Shown here: positions 23,240-33,650 of the stretch, piece by piece
Layout: each line of letters starts with the position of its first letter
How positions within the stretch are numbered: the stretch's first letter is position 1
NCBI GenBank assembly: GCA_013815685.1
Contig: JACDFR010000001.1
Location: 124,001 to 188,000 of the forward strand
Direction: 5' to 3'
Origin: Ramlibacter sp.
GTDB taxonomy: Bacteria > Pseudomonadota > Gammaproteobacteria > Burkholderiales > Burkholderiaceae_C
DNA: 64,000 bases
Translations under genes and position numbers: made by a program
Notes under the pieces: generated by a model
What the model was told of the DNA's origin: nothing
The model's database searches: none
The model's input: the letters and a program-made list of their open reading frames with translations, nothing else

Positions 23240-25060
23240 TCAGGCCGTTTGCGTGTTGCGCAGCCTGATGTGCAGCTCGCGCAGCTGCTTTTCGTCCACC
23301 GGGCCGGGCGCCTGCGTGAGCAGGTCCTGCGCCCGCTGCGTCTTGGGGAAGGCAATCACATCGCGCAGGCTCTCGGCGCCCGTCATCAGCATGACGAAGC
23401 GGTCCAGGCCGATTGCGATGCCGCCGTGCGGAGGGGCGCCGTACTGCAGGGCATCCAGCAGGAAGCCGAACTTGAGCTGCGCTTCCTCGGCGTCGATCTT
23501 CAATGCCCGGAACACCTTGCTCTGCACGTCCTCCCGGTGGATACGGACCGAGCCGCCGCCCAGCTCGATGCCATTGAGCACGGCATCGTAGGCTTTCGCC
23601 ACGCAGCGGCCGGGATCGGTCTCGAGCCAGTCCTCGTGCCCGTCCTTGGGCGATGTGAATGGATGGTGCACCGCGTTCCAGCGTTGGGCATCGTCGTCGA
23701 ACTCGAACATCGGAAAGTCGACCACCCACAAGGGCTTCCATTCGCCTTCCATGAGGCCCTTGGACTTGCCCAGCGCGCTGTGGCCGATCTTCACCCGTAG
23801 CGCGCCAATGGCGTCATTGACGATCTTGGCCTTGTCGGCACCGAAGAAGATCAGGTCGCCGCCGGCGGCCCCCGTGCGCTTGAGGATTTCAGCGATCGCC
23901 GCGTCATGGATGTTCTTGACGATGGGCGACTGCAGGCCAGGCCATCGCGAGGGCCCATTCTGGGCCGGCCCAGCGGCGATGTCGTTCACCTTGATCCAGG
24001 CCAGGCCCTTGGCGCCGTAGATCTTGACGAACTCGGTGTAGCCGTCGATCTCGCTGCGGCTCATCTCGCTGCCGCCGGGCACGCGCAAGGCCACCACGCG
24101 GCCGTCCGGCGAATTCGCCGGGCCGGAGAAAACCTTGAAGTCGACGTCCCTCATGACGTCGGTCAGCTCCGTGAACTCGAGCTTGACCCGCAGGTCGGGC
24201 TTGTCGGAGCCGTACAGCCGCAAGGCGTCCACATGCTTCATGACCGGGAACGCGGGCACGTCGATGCCGATCACGTTCTTGAACGTGCTGCGGATCATTC
24301 CCTCGAACATGTCACGGATCTCCTCCTCGTCCAGGAAGGAAGTCTCGATGTCGATCTGGGTGAATTCCGGCTGGCGGTCCGCACGCAGGTCCTCGTCGCG
24401 GAAGCACTTGGTGATCTGGTAGTAGCGGTCGTACCCGGCGACCATCAACAGCTGCTTGAACAGCTGCGGCGACTGCGGCAGCGCGAAGAACATGCCGTCG
24501 TGCACGCGGCTGGGGACAAGGTAGTCGCGCGCGCCCTCGGGCGTGCTTTTGGTGAGCATGGGCGTCTCGATGTCGATGAAGCCGTTGGCGTCCAGGAACT
24601 TGCGCACTTCCATGGTCACCTTGTAGCGCAGCATCAGGTTGTTCTGCATGTAGGGCCGGCGCAGATCCAGCACGCGATGCACCAGGCGTGTCGTTTCGGA
24701 CAGGTTTTCGTCGTCCAGCTGGAACGGAGGCGTGACCGACGGGTTGAGCACAACCAGCTCGTGGCACAGGATTTCGATCTTGCCGCTCTTGAGATTGTCG
24801 TTGGTCGTGCCCTCGGGCCGGGCGCGCACCAGGCCATTGACCTGGATACAGAACTCGTTGCGAAGTCCCTCGGCGATCTTGAAAGTCTCGGCCCGGTCCG
24901 GGTCGCAGACGACCTGCACATAGCCTTCGCGGTCGCGCAGGTCGACGAAGATGACGCCGCCATGATCGCGCCTGCGGTTCACCCAGCCGCAGAGGCTGAT
25001 GGTCTGGCCCATCAGGGCCTCGGTCACGAGGCCGCAATAGGTCGTGCGCATTTTTTGCAT
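23240..25060 (-). CDS. aspS: aspartyl-tRNA synthetase
   Basis: The 606-residue class IIb synthetase has an N-terminal OB anticodon-binding domain ([36 protein letters not shown]), motif 2 [18 protein letters not shown], a bacterial GAD insertion, and motif 3 [16 protein letters not shown] 25060 ([10 protein letters not shown]) and ATG 25051 (MRTTYCG, as in E. coli) are both possible; neither has a strong ribosome-binding site. It charges tRNA-Asp. It follows the DUF502 gene by 50 bases, an arrangement common in betaproteobacteria. Confidence 0.97.
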   Translation of the reverse strand: MQKMRTTYCGLVTEALMGQTISLCGWVNRRRDHGGVIFVDLRDREGYVQVVCDPDRAETFKIAEGLRNEFCIQVNGLVRARPEGTTNDNLKSGKIEILCHELVVLNPSVTPPFQLDDENLSETTRLVHRVLDLRRPYMQNNLMLRYKVTMEVRKFLDANGFIDIETPMLTKSTPEGARDYLVPSRVHDGMFFALPQSPQLFKQLLMVAGYDRYYQITKCFRDEDLRADRQPEFTQIDIETSFLDEEEIRDMFEGMIRSTFKNVIGIDVPAFPVMKHVDALRLYGSDKPDLRVKLEFTELTDVMRDVDFKVFSGPANSPDGRVVALRVPGGSEMSRSEIDGYTEFVKIYGAKGLAWIKVNDIAAGPAQNGPSRWPGLQSPIVKNIHDAAIAEILKRTGAAGGDLIFFGADKAKIVNDAIGALRVKIGHSALGKSKGLMEGEWKPLWVVDFPMFEFDDDAQRWNAVHHPFTSPKDGHEDWLETDPGRCVAKAYDAVLNGIELGGGSVRIHREDVQSKVFRALKIDAEEAQLKFGFLLDALQYGAPPHGGIAIGLDRFVMLMTGAESLRDVIAFPKTQRAQDLLTQAPGPVDEKQLRELHIRLRNTQTA

Positions 25061-25110
25061 TGAGGTCACAGACGATAACGCACCACCTTGCAGTGCCGCG
25101 CCCTTCTAGA

Positions 25111-25713
25111 TTAATTTGGCTTCGGCGCCACCACGCCCATGGAGATGACGTATTTCAGCGCTTCGTCGACGCTCATTTTGAGCTCCACGCAATCGCTTTT
25201 GCGCAGCATCACGAAATAACCACCCGTCGGGTTGGGCGTCGTGGGCACGTAGACGCTGAGATAGTCGCCCACGAGGTGATTGGTAACGTCGCCGCCCGGC
25301 GTGCCGGTGACGAAGCCGATGGTCCAGACGTCGGTGCGCGGCCACTGGACCAGCACGGCGGTGCGAAACGCGTTGCCGCTCTCGGAGAACAGGGTGTCCG
25401 ACACCTGCTTGACACTGGAGTAGATAGAGCGCACCACCGGAATGCGCGCCACCACCTGATCGCCCCAGCTCACCAGTTTCTTGCCCATGAAATTGCTGAC
25501 CACCGCGCCGACCAGGAGGAGGATTCCCAGGGTCAGCAGCACGCCGAAGCCGGGGATGTGGACGCCGATCAGCCGGTCGGGTTGCCAGGCCTCGGGCAGG
25601 ATCAGGAGCGTGCGGTCCAGTGTGCCGATGATCCATTGCAGGACGGCCACGGTGATCGCCACGGGAACGATCACGAGCAATCCCGAAACGAGCCATTTGC
25701 GCAGAGCGGACAT
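25111..25713 (-). CDS. DUF502 family membrane protein
   Basis: The 200-residue protein has two N-terminal helices (KWLVSGLLVIVPVAITVAVL; GVLLTLGILLLVGAVVSNFM) and a soluble domain with the family pattern VARIPVVRSIYSSVKQVSDT and LVGDYLSVYVPTTPNPTGGY. It lies between fmdB and aspS, a conserved betaproteobacterial order. Function is unknown. Confidence 0.88.
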   Translation of the reverse strand: MSALRKWLVSGLLVIVPVAITVAVLQWIIGTLDRTLLILPEAWQPDRLIGVHIPGFGVLLTLGILLLVGAVVSNFMGKKLVSWGDQVVARIPVVRSIYSSVKQVSDTLFSESGNAFRTAVLVQWPRTDVWTIGFVTGTPGGDVTNHLVGDYLSVYVPTTPNPTGGYFVMLRKSDCVELKMSVDEALKYVISMGVVAPKPN

Positions 25714-25722
25714 TGGTTTCCC

Positions 25723-26103
25723 TTAGTCGCCGGCGGCGGCTGGCGCGCCGGGCTTGATCGCGGCGGGCGCACCGGGCTTGCTCGCGGTGGGCGCGTCGGG
25801 CTTGCCCGCGGCGGGCGAGCTGCTGTTGTCGACGGGCTTGGCTGTGGTCTCCGCCGGCTTTGCGCCGTCGGCAGGCTTGGCGCCTTCCTTCGCGCCGTCA
25901 GCCGCCGGAGCAGGCGTCGAGCCATTGCGGAAATCGGTGGCGTACCAGCCGGAGCCCTTGAGCTGAAAGCCAGCCGCGGTGACCTGCTTGCTGAATGCGG
26001 GCGCACCGCAGGCCGGGCATTGCGTCAGCGGGGAGTCACTGAGTTTTTGCAGTATGTCCTTGGCATGGCCACAGGAGCCGCATTTGTAGGCGTAGATGGG
26101 CAT
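25723..26103 (-). CDS. FmdB family zinc-ribbon protein with Pro/Ala-rich tail
   Basis: The 126-residue protein starts MPIYAYKCGSCGHAKDILQK, with a second CPAC pair that completes one zinc ribbon (about residues 1-45). FmdB-type proteins are small putative regulators of unknown target. The C-terminal half is low complexity, rich in Ala, Pro, Lys and Gly, and ends in three 8-residue repeats of KPGAPAA type encoded by the 24-bp tandem repeat at 25743-25814. The gene heads the long minus-strand run with DUF502 and aspS. Confidence 0.85.
   Translation of the reverse strand: MPIYAYKCGSCGHAKDILQKLSDSPLTQCPACGAPAFSKQVTAAGFQLKGSGWYATDFRNGSTPAPAADGAKEGAKPADGAKPAETTAKPVDNSSSPAAGKPDAPTASKPGAPAAIKPGAPAAAGD
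25743..25814. repeat. 24-bp tandem repeat, three copies, inside fmdB
   Basis: Units at 25743-25766, 25767-25790 and 25791-25814 each have the form GCGC-(two variable bases)-CGGGCTTG-(two variable)-CGCGG-(variable)-GG. They encode the octapeptide repeats at the end of the FmdB-like protein. The period is in frame, so copy-number change would lengthen or shorten the tail without a frameshift. Confidence 0.85.
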
Positions 26104-26189
26104 GGCTGTGATCGAAGGTGATGCAGGTGCAAAGCCTTCAATTATAGGCCGCAGCGTGAGGGCCGGCCCGTCGACCGTCCCGGGCGGGC

Positions 26190-27632
26190 TCAAGCGCCCG
26201 CGAGCTGGTGGTGCGCGCCGCCGCTGTTCCTGATCACCTGGGGCGTCAGCGATCCGCCCAGCATGCCGGCGAAAGAAGCCAGGATTCCCGCAAGCTGCGC
26301 CGGGAACACCTCGCCCGCCGGGGTGGCGAGAAACAGCAGCCAGGTCCCAAGCCCCAGGCCAATCGCGAGAAGGGCCCCCTGGGTGCTGGCCCCTTTCCAG
26401 TACAGCCCGAACACCAGCGGAATGAACGCACCCACCAGGGTGACCTGGTAAGCCCCCGACACCATCTCGTAGATCGAGGTGCCTTGCATGTAGATCGCAT
26501 AACCCAGCACAAACGCACTGAAAACCAGGACGGTGATGCGCATGGTCCTCAATTCGTCCTTGTCGCTTGTGCGCGGTCGAAACTGGCGCCAGATGTTCTC
26601 GGTGAACGTCACGCTGGGCGCCAGCAGCGTGGCCGACGCGGTGGATTTGATCGCCGACAGCAACGCGCCGAAGAACAGCACCTGCATGATGAACGGCATC
26701 TTTTCGAGCACCAGGGTGGGCAGCACTTTCTGCGGGTCGTCCTTCAGCAAGGCTGCCGTCTGGTCGGGCATGATGATCAAGGCGCTGGCGACCAGGAACA
26801 TGGGAACGAACGCGAACAGGATGTAGCAGATGCCGCCGATGACGGGGCCCTTGGTCGCGGCGCCCACGCTGTTGGCCGACATCACGCGCTGGAAAACGTC
26901 CTGCTGCGGGATCGAGCCCAGCATCATGGTGATGGCCGCCGCGAAGAAGAAGATGATGTCCTTGAAGCTGGGTTCGGGCCAGAACTTGAAGAGATCCCGG
27001 CTCATCGCCAGCGAGATGACCTTGTCCGCGCCGCCCGCCATGTTGCCGGCGAACACCGCGAGAATGGACAGCCCCACGACCAGGATGATCATCTGGATGA
27101 AGTCGGTGACGGCGACCGACCACATGCCCCCGAACAGCGTGTAGGCCAGGATGGAAACGACTCCGATGACCATGCCCACCGCAATGGTGATGGCGCCGCC
27201 GGACAGGAGGTTGAATACCAGCCCCAGGGCCGTTACCTGCGCCGCGACCCAGCCGAGATAGCTCAGCATGATGATGAGCGAACACGCAATTTCCACGGCC
27301 CGCCCGAAACGCTCGCGATAGTAGTCGCTGATGGTCAGCAGGGTCATCCTGTACAGCTTGCCGGCGAAGAACAGGCCCACCAGGATCAGGCAGGTGCCGG
27401 CCCCGAAGGGGTCTTCCACCACGCCATTGAGGCCGCTGTTGACGAATTTCGCCGGGATGCCGAGCACCGTTTCCGAACCGAACCAGGTGGCAAAGGTGGT
27501 GGTCACGATCATGACGAGCGGCAAATGGCGCCCCGCGATCGCGAAGTCCGTGGTGTTCTTGACGCGCCTCGCGGCGTACAGGCCAATGCCGATCGTGATC
27601 AGCAGGTAAACCATGACCAGGGTCAAAAGCAT
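26190..27632 (-). CDS. sodium:solute symporter (SSS) family protein
   Basis: The 480-residue protein has about 13 predicted helices. Family features include ATWFGSETVLGIPAKFVNSG, LSYLGWVAAQVTALGLVFNL and IKSTASATLLAPSVTFTENI, the last resembling the Na2-site region of LeuT-fold symporters. It imports an organic solute with Na+; substrate is unknown (proline/pantothenate/acetate-like members all look similar here). The gene stands between ubiB and fmdB on the same strand, with gaps of 48 and 86 bases. Confidence 0.88.
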   Translation of the reverse strand: MLLTLVMVYLLITIGIGLYAARRVKNTTDFAIAGRHLPLVMIVTTTFATWFGSETVLGIPAKFVNSGLNGVVEDPFGAGTCLILVGLFFAGKLYRMTLLTISDYYRERFGRAVEIACSLIIMLSYLGWVAAQVTALGLVFNLLSGGAITIAVGMVIGVVSILAYTLFGGMWSVAVTDFIQMIILVVGLSILAVFAGNMAGGADKVISLAMSRDLFKFWPEPSFKDIIFFFAAAITMMLGSIPQQDVFQRVMSANSVGAATKGPVIGGICYILFAFVPMFLVASALIIMPDQTAALLKDDPQKVLPTLVLEKMPFIMQVLFFGALLSAIKSTASATLLAPSVTFTENIWRQFRPRTSDKDELRTMRITVLVFSAFVLGYAIYMQGTSIYEMVSGAYQVTLVGAFIPLVFGLYWKGASTQGALLAIGLGLGTWLLFLATPAGEVFPAQLAGILASFAGMLGGSLTPQVIRNSGGAHHQLAGA

Positions 27633-27680
27633 CGCTCGCTCCTCTCGTTGTCGTGGCGCGGATTATCCGGAAATTCGGCC

Positions 27681-29243
27681 TCAGAACAACCGCAGGCGCA
27701 CCACCAGCTGCATCACGGCCAAGCCCAGGGCAAAGCCGACGCCCCCGTAAACCAGGCCTTGCAGCAAGCGGTTGGTGCGTCTCTGCTCGGCCAGCAGTTG
27801 CAGCATTTCGCGGCGGTAGTCCGCGGGCTTTTGCAGGTACTGGTGAAGCAGGCGCGGCAGGTCGGGTAGCAGCTTGGCATAGCGCGGTGACTGCGAGCGC
27901 AATTCGTCGATGAGTTTTTGCGGCCCCACCTGCTCGAGCATCCACTTTTCGAGAAAAGGCTTGGCGGTATTCCACAGGTCGAGGTCGGGGTCGAGCTGGC
28001 GGCCCAGGCCCTCGATGTTCAGCAAGGTCTTCTGCAGCAGCACCAGTTGCGGCTGGATCTCGACCTGGAAGCGCCGCGAGGTCTGGAACAGGCGCATCAG
28101 CAGCATGCCCAGCGAGATTTCCTTCAACGGCCGGTCGAAATACGGCTCGCAGACGGACCGCACCGCCGACTCGAGCTCGTCGACGCGGGTGCCCGGGGGC
28201 ACCCAGCCCGACTCGATGTGCAACTGCGCCACGCGCTTGTAGTCGCGCCGGAAGAACGCCGTGAAATTCTGCGCCAGGTATTCCTTGTCGTGCTCGGTCA
28301 ACGTGCCGACAATGCCGAAATCGAGCGAGATATAGCGCCCGAAAGTCGCCGGATCGATGCTGACCTGGATGTTTCCGGGATGCATGTCCGCATGGAAGAA
28401 GCCGTCGCGAAACACCTGCGTGAAGAAGATCGTGACGCCGTCGCGGGCCAGCTGCCGGATGTCCACGCCGGCCTGCCGCAGCCGCTCGAACTGGCCGATG
28501 GGAATGCCGTTCATGCGCTCCATCACGATCACGTCCGGATGGCAGTAGTCCCAGTGCATCTCCGGAATCATCACCAGGTTCAGGCCCGCCATGTTGCGGC
28601 GCAGTTGCGCGGCGCTGGCCGCTTCGCGCACCAGGTCCAGTTCATCGTGCAGGTACTTGTCGAACTCCCTGACCACCTCGCGCGGCTTCAGGCGCCGGCC
28701 ATCGGCCGACAGCCGCTCCAGCCAGCCTGCCATCATCCGCATCAGGCTGAGGTCTTTTTCGATCACGGGAAGCATGCCGGGGCGCAGCACCTTCACAGCC
28801 ACGTCGCGCAGGGTGCCCCGCCTGTCGATCAAGGTGGCGAAGTGCACCTGCGCGATCGACGCGCTTGCGATGGGTTCGCGCTCGAAGCTCGCGAAAACCG
28901 TGTCCACCGGGCGGCGAAATGCACGCTCGATGGTCGCGATGGCGATGCTGGAATGGAACGGCGGCACCCGGTCCTGCAGGCGCGCCAGCTCGTCGGCGAC
29001 GTCGGCGGGCAGCAGGTCGCGGCGGGTCGAAAGCACCTGGCCAAACTTCACGAAGATCGGCCCGAGGTCCTCCAGCGCCAGCCGCAAGCGCTGGCCCCGG
29101 GGGGCCCGCAGGTTGCGGCCGAACGACAGGACCCGGGCGATCGAACTCAGCCAGGGCCGCTGGAAACTGTTGAGAACCAGCTCGTCCAGGCCATAGCGCA
29201 AGGCCACCCAGACGATGAAAATACCGCGCCAGTAGCGCGTCAT
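27681..29243 (-). CDS. ubiB: UbiB, ABC1/ADCK-family atypical kinase for ubiquinone biosynthesis
   Basis: The 520-residue protein has the KxGQ motif in [19 protein letters not shown], the ASIAQVHFA loop that replaces the usual P-loop, a catalytic-type HADMHPGN loop and DFG in SLDFGIVG. The C-terminus has two hydrophobic helices ([20 protein letters not shown]). UbiB supports coenzyme Q synthesis, probably by ATP-driven release of lipid intermediates. It overlaps ubiJ by ATGA and belongs to the ubiE-Tim44-ubiJ-ubiB set. Confidence 0.95.
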   Translation of the reverse strand: MTRYWRGIFIVWVALRYGLDELVLNSFQRPWLSSIARVLSFGRNLRAPRGQRLRLALEDLGPIFVKFGQVLSTRRDLLPADVADELARLQDRVPPFHSSIAIATIERAFRRPVDTVFASFEREPIASASIAQVHFATLIDRRGTLRDVAVKVLRPGMLPVIEKDLSLMRMMAGWLERLSADGRRLKPREVVREFDKYLHDELDLVREAASAAQLRRNMAGLNLVMIPEMHWDYCHPDVIVMERMNGIPIGQFERLRQAGVDIRQLARDGVTIFFTQVFRDGFFHADMHPGNIQVSIDPATFGRYISLDFGIVGTLTEHDKEYLAQNFTAFFRRDYKRVAQLHIESGWVPPGTRVDELESAVRSVCEPYFDRPLKEISLGMLLMRLFQTSRRFQVEIQPQLVLLQKTLLNIEGLGRQLDPDLDLWNTAKPFLEKWMLEQVGPQKLIDELRSQSPRYAKLLPDLPRLLHQYLQKPADYRREMLQLLAEQRRTNRLLQGLVYGGVGFALGLAVMQLVVRLRLF

Positions 29244-29806
29244 GCGCTGTTCTGCCCGGAACCTGTCGCAGCGGCGGGGCTTTGACCCGGCGCCGGGGCC
29301 GCAAATTGGCGCAGCGCCTGCACCATCCGCCGGCCCGCTTCGCCCAAGGCGTGCGCGGGCGCATCGCCGACCACGCGGGAGAGGTCCTCTTCCAGGTCCC
29401 AGCGCACGTGCTCGACCAGCCAGTTGATCTCGGCCGCGAGTTGCACGTCACCCGCGATGCGGACCGTGGGCTTGTCGCCGCGAAGCGCAGCTTGGGCCAG
29501 TTCGAAGGGCGACTCTTCGGTCAACGTCAGCGTCAAGTCGGGCTGGGCCCCGATCGCCGCGATATCCAGCAGGCCCGCCGGCGTGACTGCAAGGCGCACC
29601 GCGAACACCCGCCAGTGCGCTTGCACCACCCGTCCGGCCTGGCGGACCAGCCGTGCCTGGGCCTCGGGCTCCTGCATCAGCACATGGTTGACGAGCAGCA
29701 CCAGGCGACGCTGCGCTTCCTCCACGATCCACGCAGGGGGCCGCAGGCCGCCGGTCAACCGTGAAAACAGGTCGTCCAGAAAGAGAAAAGGGGACTGTGT
29801 TGCCAT
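29240..29806 (-). CDS. ubiJ: UbiJ-like SCP2-domain protein
   Basis: The 188-residue protein has an SCP2-like lipid-binding domain (about 55-125: [18 protein letters not shown] and [20 protein letters not shown]) and a C-terminal helical region ([16 protein letters not shown]). UbiJ binds ubiquinone intermediates in the Ubi complex. Position between the Tim44-like gene and ubiB, with a 4-base overlap to ubiB, supports the assignment. Sequence identity within this family is low, so the symbol rests partly on context. Confidence 0.85.
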   Translation of the reverse strand: MATQSPFLFLDDLFSRLTGGLRPPAWIVEEAQRRLVLLVNHVLMQEPEAQARLVRQAGRVVQAHWRVFAVRLAVTPAGLLDIAAIGAQPDLTLTLTEESPFELAQAALRGDKPTVRIAGDVQLAAEINWLVEHVRWDLEEDLSRVVGDAPAHALGEAGRRMVQALRQFAAPAPGQSPAAATGSGQNSA

Positions 29807-29837
29807 AGTCCCCCGATTCTGACCTAAAGGCGCAAGG

Positions 29838-30809
29838 CTACTGGATCGCCTGCACCCCCGCGACTAGCCAGCCGCTGTTGCCGCTCTTGGGCTTGGTCAT
29901 GTTCCAGACCTCGCGGAAGGGGGTCGGCCCCGCCGCGGGTTCCTCGCGGATCGTGCCCGAGAACTCGACGCTGGCCAGGTAGTCGCCGGCGACATCTTCG
30001 ATGCCCAGGAGCTGCGCCTCGAGTGCCACCACTTCGGTCTTGTTCGGCTGCCCGTTGAGCTGGCTTTCCCGCTCAGCCAGCTGCGACTGGATCTCGCCGA
30101 GCATTTCATCGGTCATCATGGAACGCAGGCCGGACATGTCCGCCCGGTCCCAGGCGTCCTGCAAGGTCACGAAATTGCGTTTCGCCGCGGCCAGGAAGCC
30201 TTCGACGTCGAAGCCAGGGGGAACGCTCCAGGTCTGGCCACCCGCCAAGCCCGAACCAATCTGCACGCCGGCGCCCTGCCTGCCCGAATCGAAGGCCATG
30301 TTGCCGCGTTCCCAGGGCCGGGCGGACGCATCATTGCCCACCTTGTCCGGGCTGTATTGCCGCGGCGGCACGGCCTGGTCGGCTGCCGAACCGGCGCCCT
30401 GGAAGGCCAGGGGGCGGCTGCTCTGGGCACCTCTGCGCGACCGCATGATGAAACCGATGACGACCATCACGAGCATCGCCAGCAACCCAAATATGAGCAT
30501 CTGGCCAAACGCCTCGCCCAAGCCCAGCGAATTTGCGAGCCAAGCCAGGCCCAGGCCCGCCGCCAAGCCGCCAAGCATGGCGCCCCAGGGGCGCTTGGGC
30601 GCTGCTGCAGCGGGGTTGGCCCCCGGCTGAGCGGCCGGCGCCGCCTGGTTCTGTGCGGGCGCGGCCTGGTTGGGCTTGGCCGCCTCGCGTTGCGTGACGT
30701 TCCCGGATTGCCGCCCCACCGAGCCGCCACCGCCGAGCCGGCGGGCCGCCTCGGATTCAAAGCTGGCAAACGCCAACACCGCGACCAATACGTATGACCA
30801 GAGTTTCAT
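29838..30809 (-). CDS. Tim44-like domain protein
   Basis: The 323-residue protein has a signal peptide (LWSYVLVAVLAFASFESEA), a Gly/Gln/Ala-rich linker, two closely spaced hydrophobic helices (about 85-120: AMLGGLAAGLGLAWLANSLG and MLIFGLLAMLVMVVIGFIM) and a C-terminal Tim44-like domain (about 200-320, FLAAAKRNFVTLQDAWDRAD). Such proteins regularly sit between ubiE and ubiJ/ubiB in betaproteobacteria. Function is unknown; membrane association is clear. Confidence 0.85.
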   Translation of the reverse strand: MKLWSYVLVAVLAFASFESEAARRLGGGGSVGRQSGNVTQREAAKPNQAAPAQNQAAPAAQPGANPAAAAPKRPWGAMLGGLAAGLGLAWLANSLGLGEAFGQMLIFGLLAMLVMVVIGFIMRSRRGAQSSRPLAFQGAGSAADQAVPPRQYSPDKVGNDASARPWERGNMAFDSGRQGAGVQIGSGLAGGQTWSVPPGFDVEGFLAAAKRNFVTLQDAWDRADMSGLRSMMTDEMLGEIQSQLAERESQLNGQPNKTEVVALEAQLLGIEDVAGDYLASVEFSGTIREEPAAGPTPFREVWNMTKPKSGNSGWLVAGVQAIQ

Positions 30810-30836
30810 ATTTCCACCATTAGGGCGATAGCGCCC

Positions 30837-31568
30837 TCAACACTTGATTCCAACATGTAATGCCACTACCCCGCCTGTCAAATTGTGATAGTCCACATGG
30901 CCGAAACTCCTTTGCTTCATCAGGGTCTTTAGCTCTTCCTGGCCCGGGTGCATCCGGATCGACTCGGCCAGGTAGCGGTAACTGTCGGCGTCGCGGGCGA
31001 CCAGCTTGCCCAGCTGCGGCAGGACCTTGAACGAATACCAGTCGTAAGCTTTCTCCAACGGCTTGGCGACCTTGGAGAATTCCAGCACCAGCAATTTGCC
31101 GCCGGGCTTGAGCACGCGGCTCATTTCGGCCAGTGCGACCTCCTTGCGCGTCATGTTTCGCAGCCCGAAGGCGACGCTGACAAGGTCGAACCGGCCCTCG
31201 CCGAACGGGAGTTTCTCGGCGTCGCAGACCAGCGTGGGCAAAGCCACGCCGGCGTCGACCAACCGGTCCCGGCCTGTTCGCAGCATCGCCTCATTGATGT
31301 CGGTGTGCACCACCTGGCCCGTCGGGCCCGCCTTCCTGGCGAACGCCAGCGCGAGATCGCCCGTACCACCGGCAATGTCCAGGACCTGCTGGCCGGGCCG
31401 GACATTGGCAACCAGGACTGTGTAGGCCTTCCAGGCACGATGCAACCCCATCGACATGAGGTCGTTCATCACGTCGTAGCGCGGCGCGACCGAGTCGAAC
31501 ACGCCACGCACGCGGCGGGCCTTTTCGCGCTCGTCGACGGTTTCGTAGCCGAAGTGGGTGCTGCTCAT
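30837..31568 (-). CDS. ubiE: ubiquinone/menaquinone C-methyltransferase
   Basis: The 243-residue class I SAM methyltransferase has motif [39 protein letters not shown] and LLVLEFSKV. It methylates the benzoquinone ring in coenzyme Q synthesis. ATG 31568 is chosen because it lies one base after the DUF971 stop (TGACATG), consistent with coupling; an ATG at 31580 would extend back into DUF971. Confidence 0.95.
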   Translation of the reverse strand: MSSTHFGYETVDEREKARRVRGVFDSVAPRYDVMNDLMSMGLHRAWKAYTVLVANVRPGQQVLDIAGGTGDLALAFARKAGPTGQVVHTDINEAMLRTGRDRLVDAGVALPTLVCDAEKLPFGEGRFDLVSVAFGLRNMTRKEVALAEMSRVLKPGGKLLVLEFSKVAKPLEKAYDWYSFKVLPQLGKLVARDADSYRYLAESIRMHPGQEELKTLMKQRSFGHVDYHNLTGGVVALHVGIKC

Positions 31569-31569
31569 G

Positions 31570-31980
31570 TCAATGGCCACAGGCGTGGCCGGCCTTGTCG
31601 GGCATGGGGGCGTCGCGCTCGGCGCCCGCTTCTTTCAGCCGCCGTTCATAGTCGGTCCACAGCTTGGCTTGATGGGAACCCAGGAAGTACAGGAAATCCC
31701 ACGAAAAAATTCCGGTGTCATGGCCGTCAGAGAATGTCGGCTGCACCGCGTAATTGCCCACCGGCTCGAGCGCCGCCAGGTCCACATCGCGCTTGCCGGT
31801 TTGAAGCACCTCCTGGCCGGGACCATGTCCCTGCACTTCGGCGGAAGGCGAATAGATGCGCATGAGTTCGAAGGGAATCCGGAATTCGGCGCCATCGGAA
31901 AAAGAAACTTCCAGCACGCGCGACTGCCCATGCACCGTCAACGAGCGCGGTGTGGGACTGTCGGGGCTTAGACCGGCCAT
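31570..31980 (-). CDS. DUF971 (GBBH-like N-terminal domain) protein
   Basis: The 136-residue protein contains a DUF971 domain ([68 protein letters not shown]). It resembles the N-terminal domain of gamma-butyrobetaine hydroxylase and Fe-S-related proteins. The C-terminus ends in a His/Cys-rich KAGHACGH. It lies directly upstream of ubiE, a conserved betaproteobacterial order; an assembly or metal role is inferred only. Confidence 0.85.
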   Translation of the reverse strand: MAGLSPDSPTPRSLTVHGQSRVLEVSFSDGAEFRIPFELMRIYSPSAEVQGHGPGQEVLQTGKRDVDLAALEPVGNYAVQPTFSDGHDTGIFSWDFLYFLGSHQAKLWTDYERRLKEAGAERDAPMPDKAGHACGH

Positions 31981-32011
31981 AGCCGGATTCTAGGGCTTGT
32001 TCGGCGTGCGA

Positions 32012-33640
32012 TCAGAAGCGCACCGACAGGTTGACGTAGAGCCTGTCGTCGCCGCGCTGCGGAGACGCTGAATTGAAGGCCAGCGGCACGCGGCTGCCGG
32101 TGACCAGGCGGCCATAGTCCAGCGCCACGGCAAGAGGTTCGCGCAGGTACCGCAAGCCGATGCCAACTCCGGCGAGCCGATCGGTGGACGGCCGGAAACC
32201 GCCGTCGGGACGGTTATTGCCCAGCCACCCCGCATCGACGAATGCCAGCAGCCGCAGCCCCGTGCGCAGTTCGGGCGTGGTGACTTCCAACGTGCCGGAG
32301 ACGCCCTTGTCGCCCGTGAGGGGGCGGTCGACGCTGGAGCCGCGCACCGAGCCGACACCGCCCAGCCCGAACTGCTCGCCCGAGATCAGCACGTCGGGGC
32401 TGTACTGGAACTGGCCTCTGGCCGTCCAGACCCAGCTCTGCGCGAAGGGCGCCGAGTAGCTCGCCCCACCGCGCAACGCCTTCCAGTGGGTGGTGGTGAT
32501 GCGCGGATCTTCGTTCTGGTACGACGCCAGGTCGTTGTTGCGCCCGCTGCCGGTGTTGAATGCCAGATCGAGGTTGTAGGCCCGGACCGAAGTGTCGGTT
32601 TCGGTGCGCGCCGTATAACCCAGGGTGACCGGCCGGCTGCGCCGGTCGGCGCCGATGACGATGCCGCTGATCTGCGTCGCATCGAAGACCTTGTCTTCGA
32701 TGCCCACCGTCAGATAGCTGCGCCGCCCGCCCTGGGGCGCCAGGTAGTGGGTGTAGTTGAGGCCCATCGTGTGGCCAGCCCCGGTGCTGCTGAAGCTGCC
32801 GAAATTGCCCACCACGTCCGAGCGCGTATAGCTGGCGCCGGCGACGCCGCCCAGGCTGTACAGCGGCACCTTGTAGGCCAGGCCCAGCTGCTTGACGTCC
32901 TCGAATCGCTCGAGCGACGTGGTGTAGGCACCGACGAACTGGTGATCCAGGTTGAACAGGTTGGTGTGGCCGCCCGATACGGTCAGACGGTCGCGCCCGG
33001 TCGCTTTCGAGCCCGCGTTCGACAGGCCCACGGCGAACGTCCACGGCCGGCTTTCCTTGACCGTGATGGTGGCATCGATGTTGTCGGGTTCGTCGGCCTC
33101 TCGCAGGCCGACCTGGATCTGCTTGTTGGCGTTTTCGTTGGCGATCGCGGTCTGGATCGCCAGCTGCTTGAAATTGGGGCTGTGCCCCTCTCGCAGCTCG
33201 GGCAGGCTGCGCCGGATATTCCCTTCGTCGTAGAGGCTGCGCCCTTCGATGTGGACCTTGGCCACGCTGAACTTGACGATGTTCAGTATGACCGTGTCGC
33301 CCACCTCCTGCGGCGGCAGCGCCACGCGATGCAGCCCGTATCCCTGATCGCGCAGCACCGTCTCCAGGGCTGCCGTGGCTTTCTGCAACGTTTCGAGGTT
33401 GGCATCGGCGCGCAGGAAAGGCGCCAGCACGCGCGCGGTTTCACCGTCGCCCAACGGATTTTCCCCAGTGACCTTGAAGCCCTTGATGGCAAAGACGGGG
33501 GACGCCGCCGCAGCTGCCATAGGCGCGCGCGCTGGTGCCTGCCCCAACGCCGGCACGCCCGCCGCCAAGGCGGCGCAAGCCACCAAACCCAGCCGCATGT
33601 TGGCGCCGCGGCGCCGGCCGGCACTAGACCCTGTGTTCAT
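32012..33640 (-). CDS. TpsB-type outer-membrane transporter (ShlB/FhaC/HecB family)
   Basis: The 542-residue protein has a signal sequence (RLGLVACAALAAGVPALGQA), POTRA domains (about 50-205, from FAIKGFKVTGENPLGD and KVHIEGRSLYDEGNIRRSLP) and a 16-strand beta-barrel ending in aromatic F (LYVNLSVRF). The L6 loop motif VRG is present as GSVRGSS. TpsB proteins export a partner TpsA across the outer membrane. ATG 33640 has GAGG upstream; ATG 33598 is an alternative. It follows the double-FecR gene by 10 bases. No TpsA is in the window. Confidence 0.88.
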   Translation of the reverse strand: MNTGSSAGRRRGANMRLGLVACAALAAGVPALGQAPARAPMAAAAASPVFAIKGFKVTGENPLGDGETARVLAPFLRADANLETLQKATAALETVLRDQGYGLHRVALPPQEVGDTVILNIVKFSVAKVHIEGRSLYDEGNIRRSLPELREGHSPNFKQLAIQTAIANENANKQIQVGLREADEPDNIDATITVKESRPWTFAVGLSNAGSKATGRDRLTVSGGHTNLFNLDHQFVGAYTTSLERFEDVKQLGLAYKVPLYSLGGVAGASYTRSDVVGNFGSFSSTGAGHTMGLNYTHYLAPQGGRRSYLTVGIEDKVFDATQISGIVIGADRRSRPVTLGYTARTETDTSVRAYNLDLAFNTGSGRNNDLASYQNEDPRITTTHWKALRGGASYSAPFAQSWVWTARGQFQYSPDVLISGEQFGLGGVGSVRGSSVDRPLTGDKGVSGTLEVTTPELRTGLRLLAFVDAGWLGNNRPDGGFRPSTDRLAGVGIGLRYLREPLAVALDYGRLVTGSRVPLAFNSASPQRGDDRLYVNLSVRF

Positions 33641-33650
33641 ATCGGCCTCG

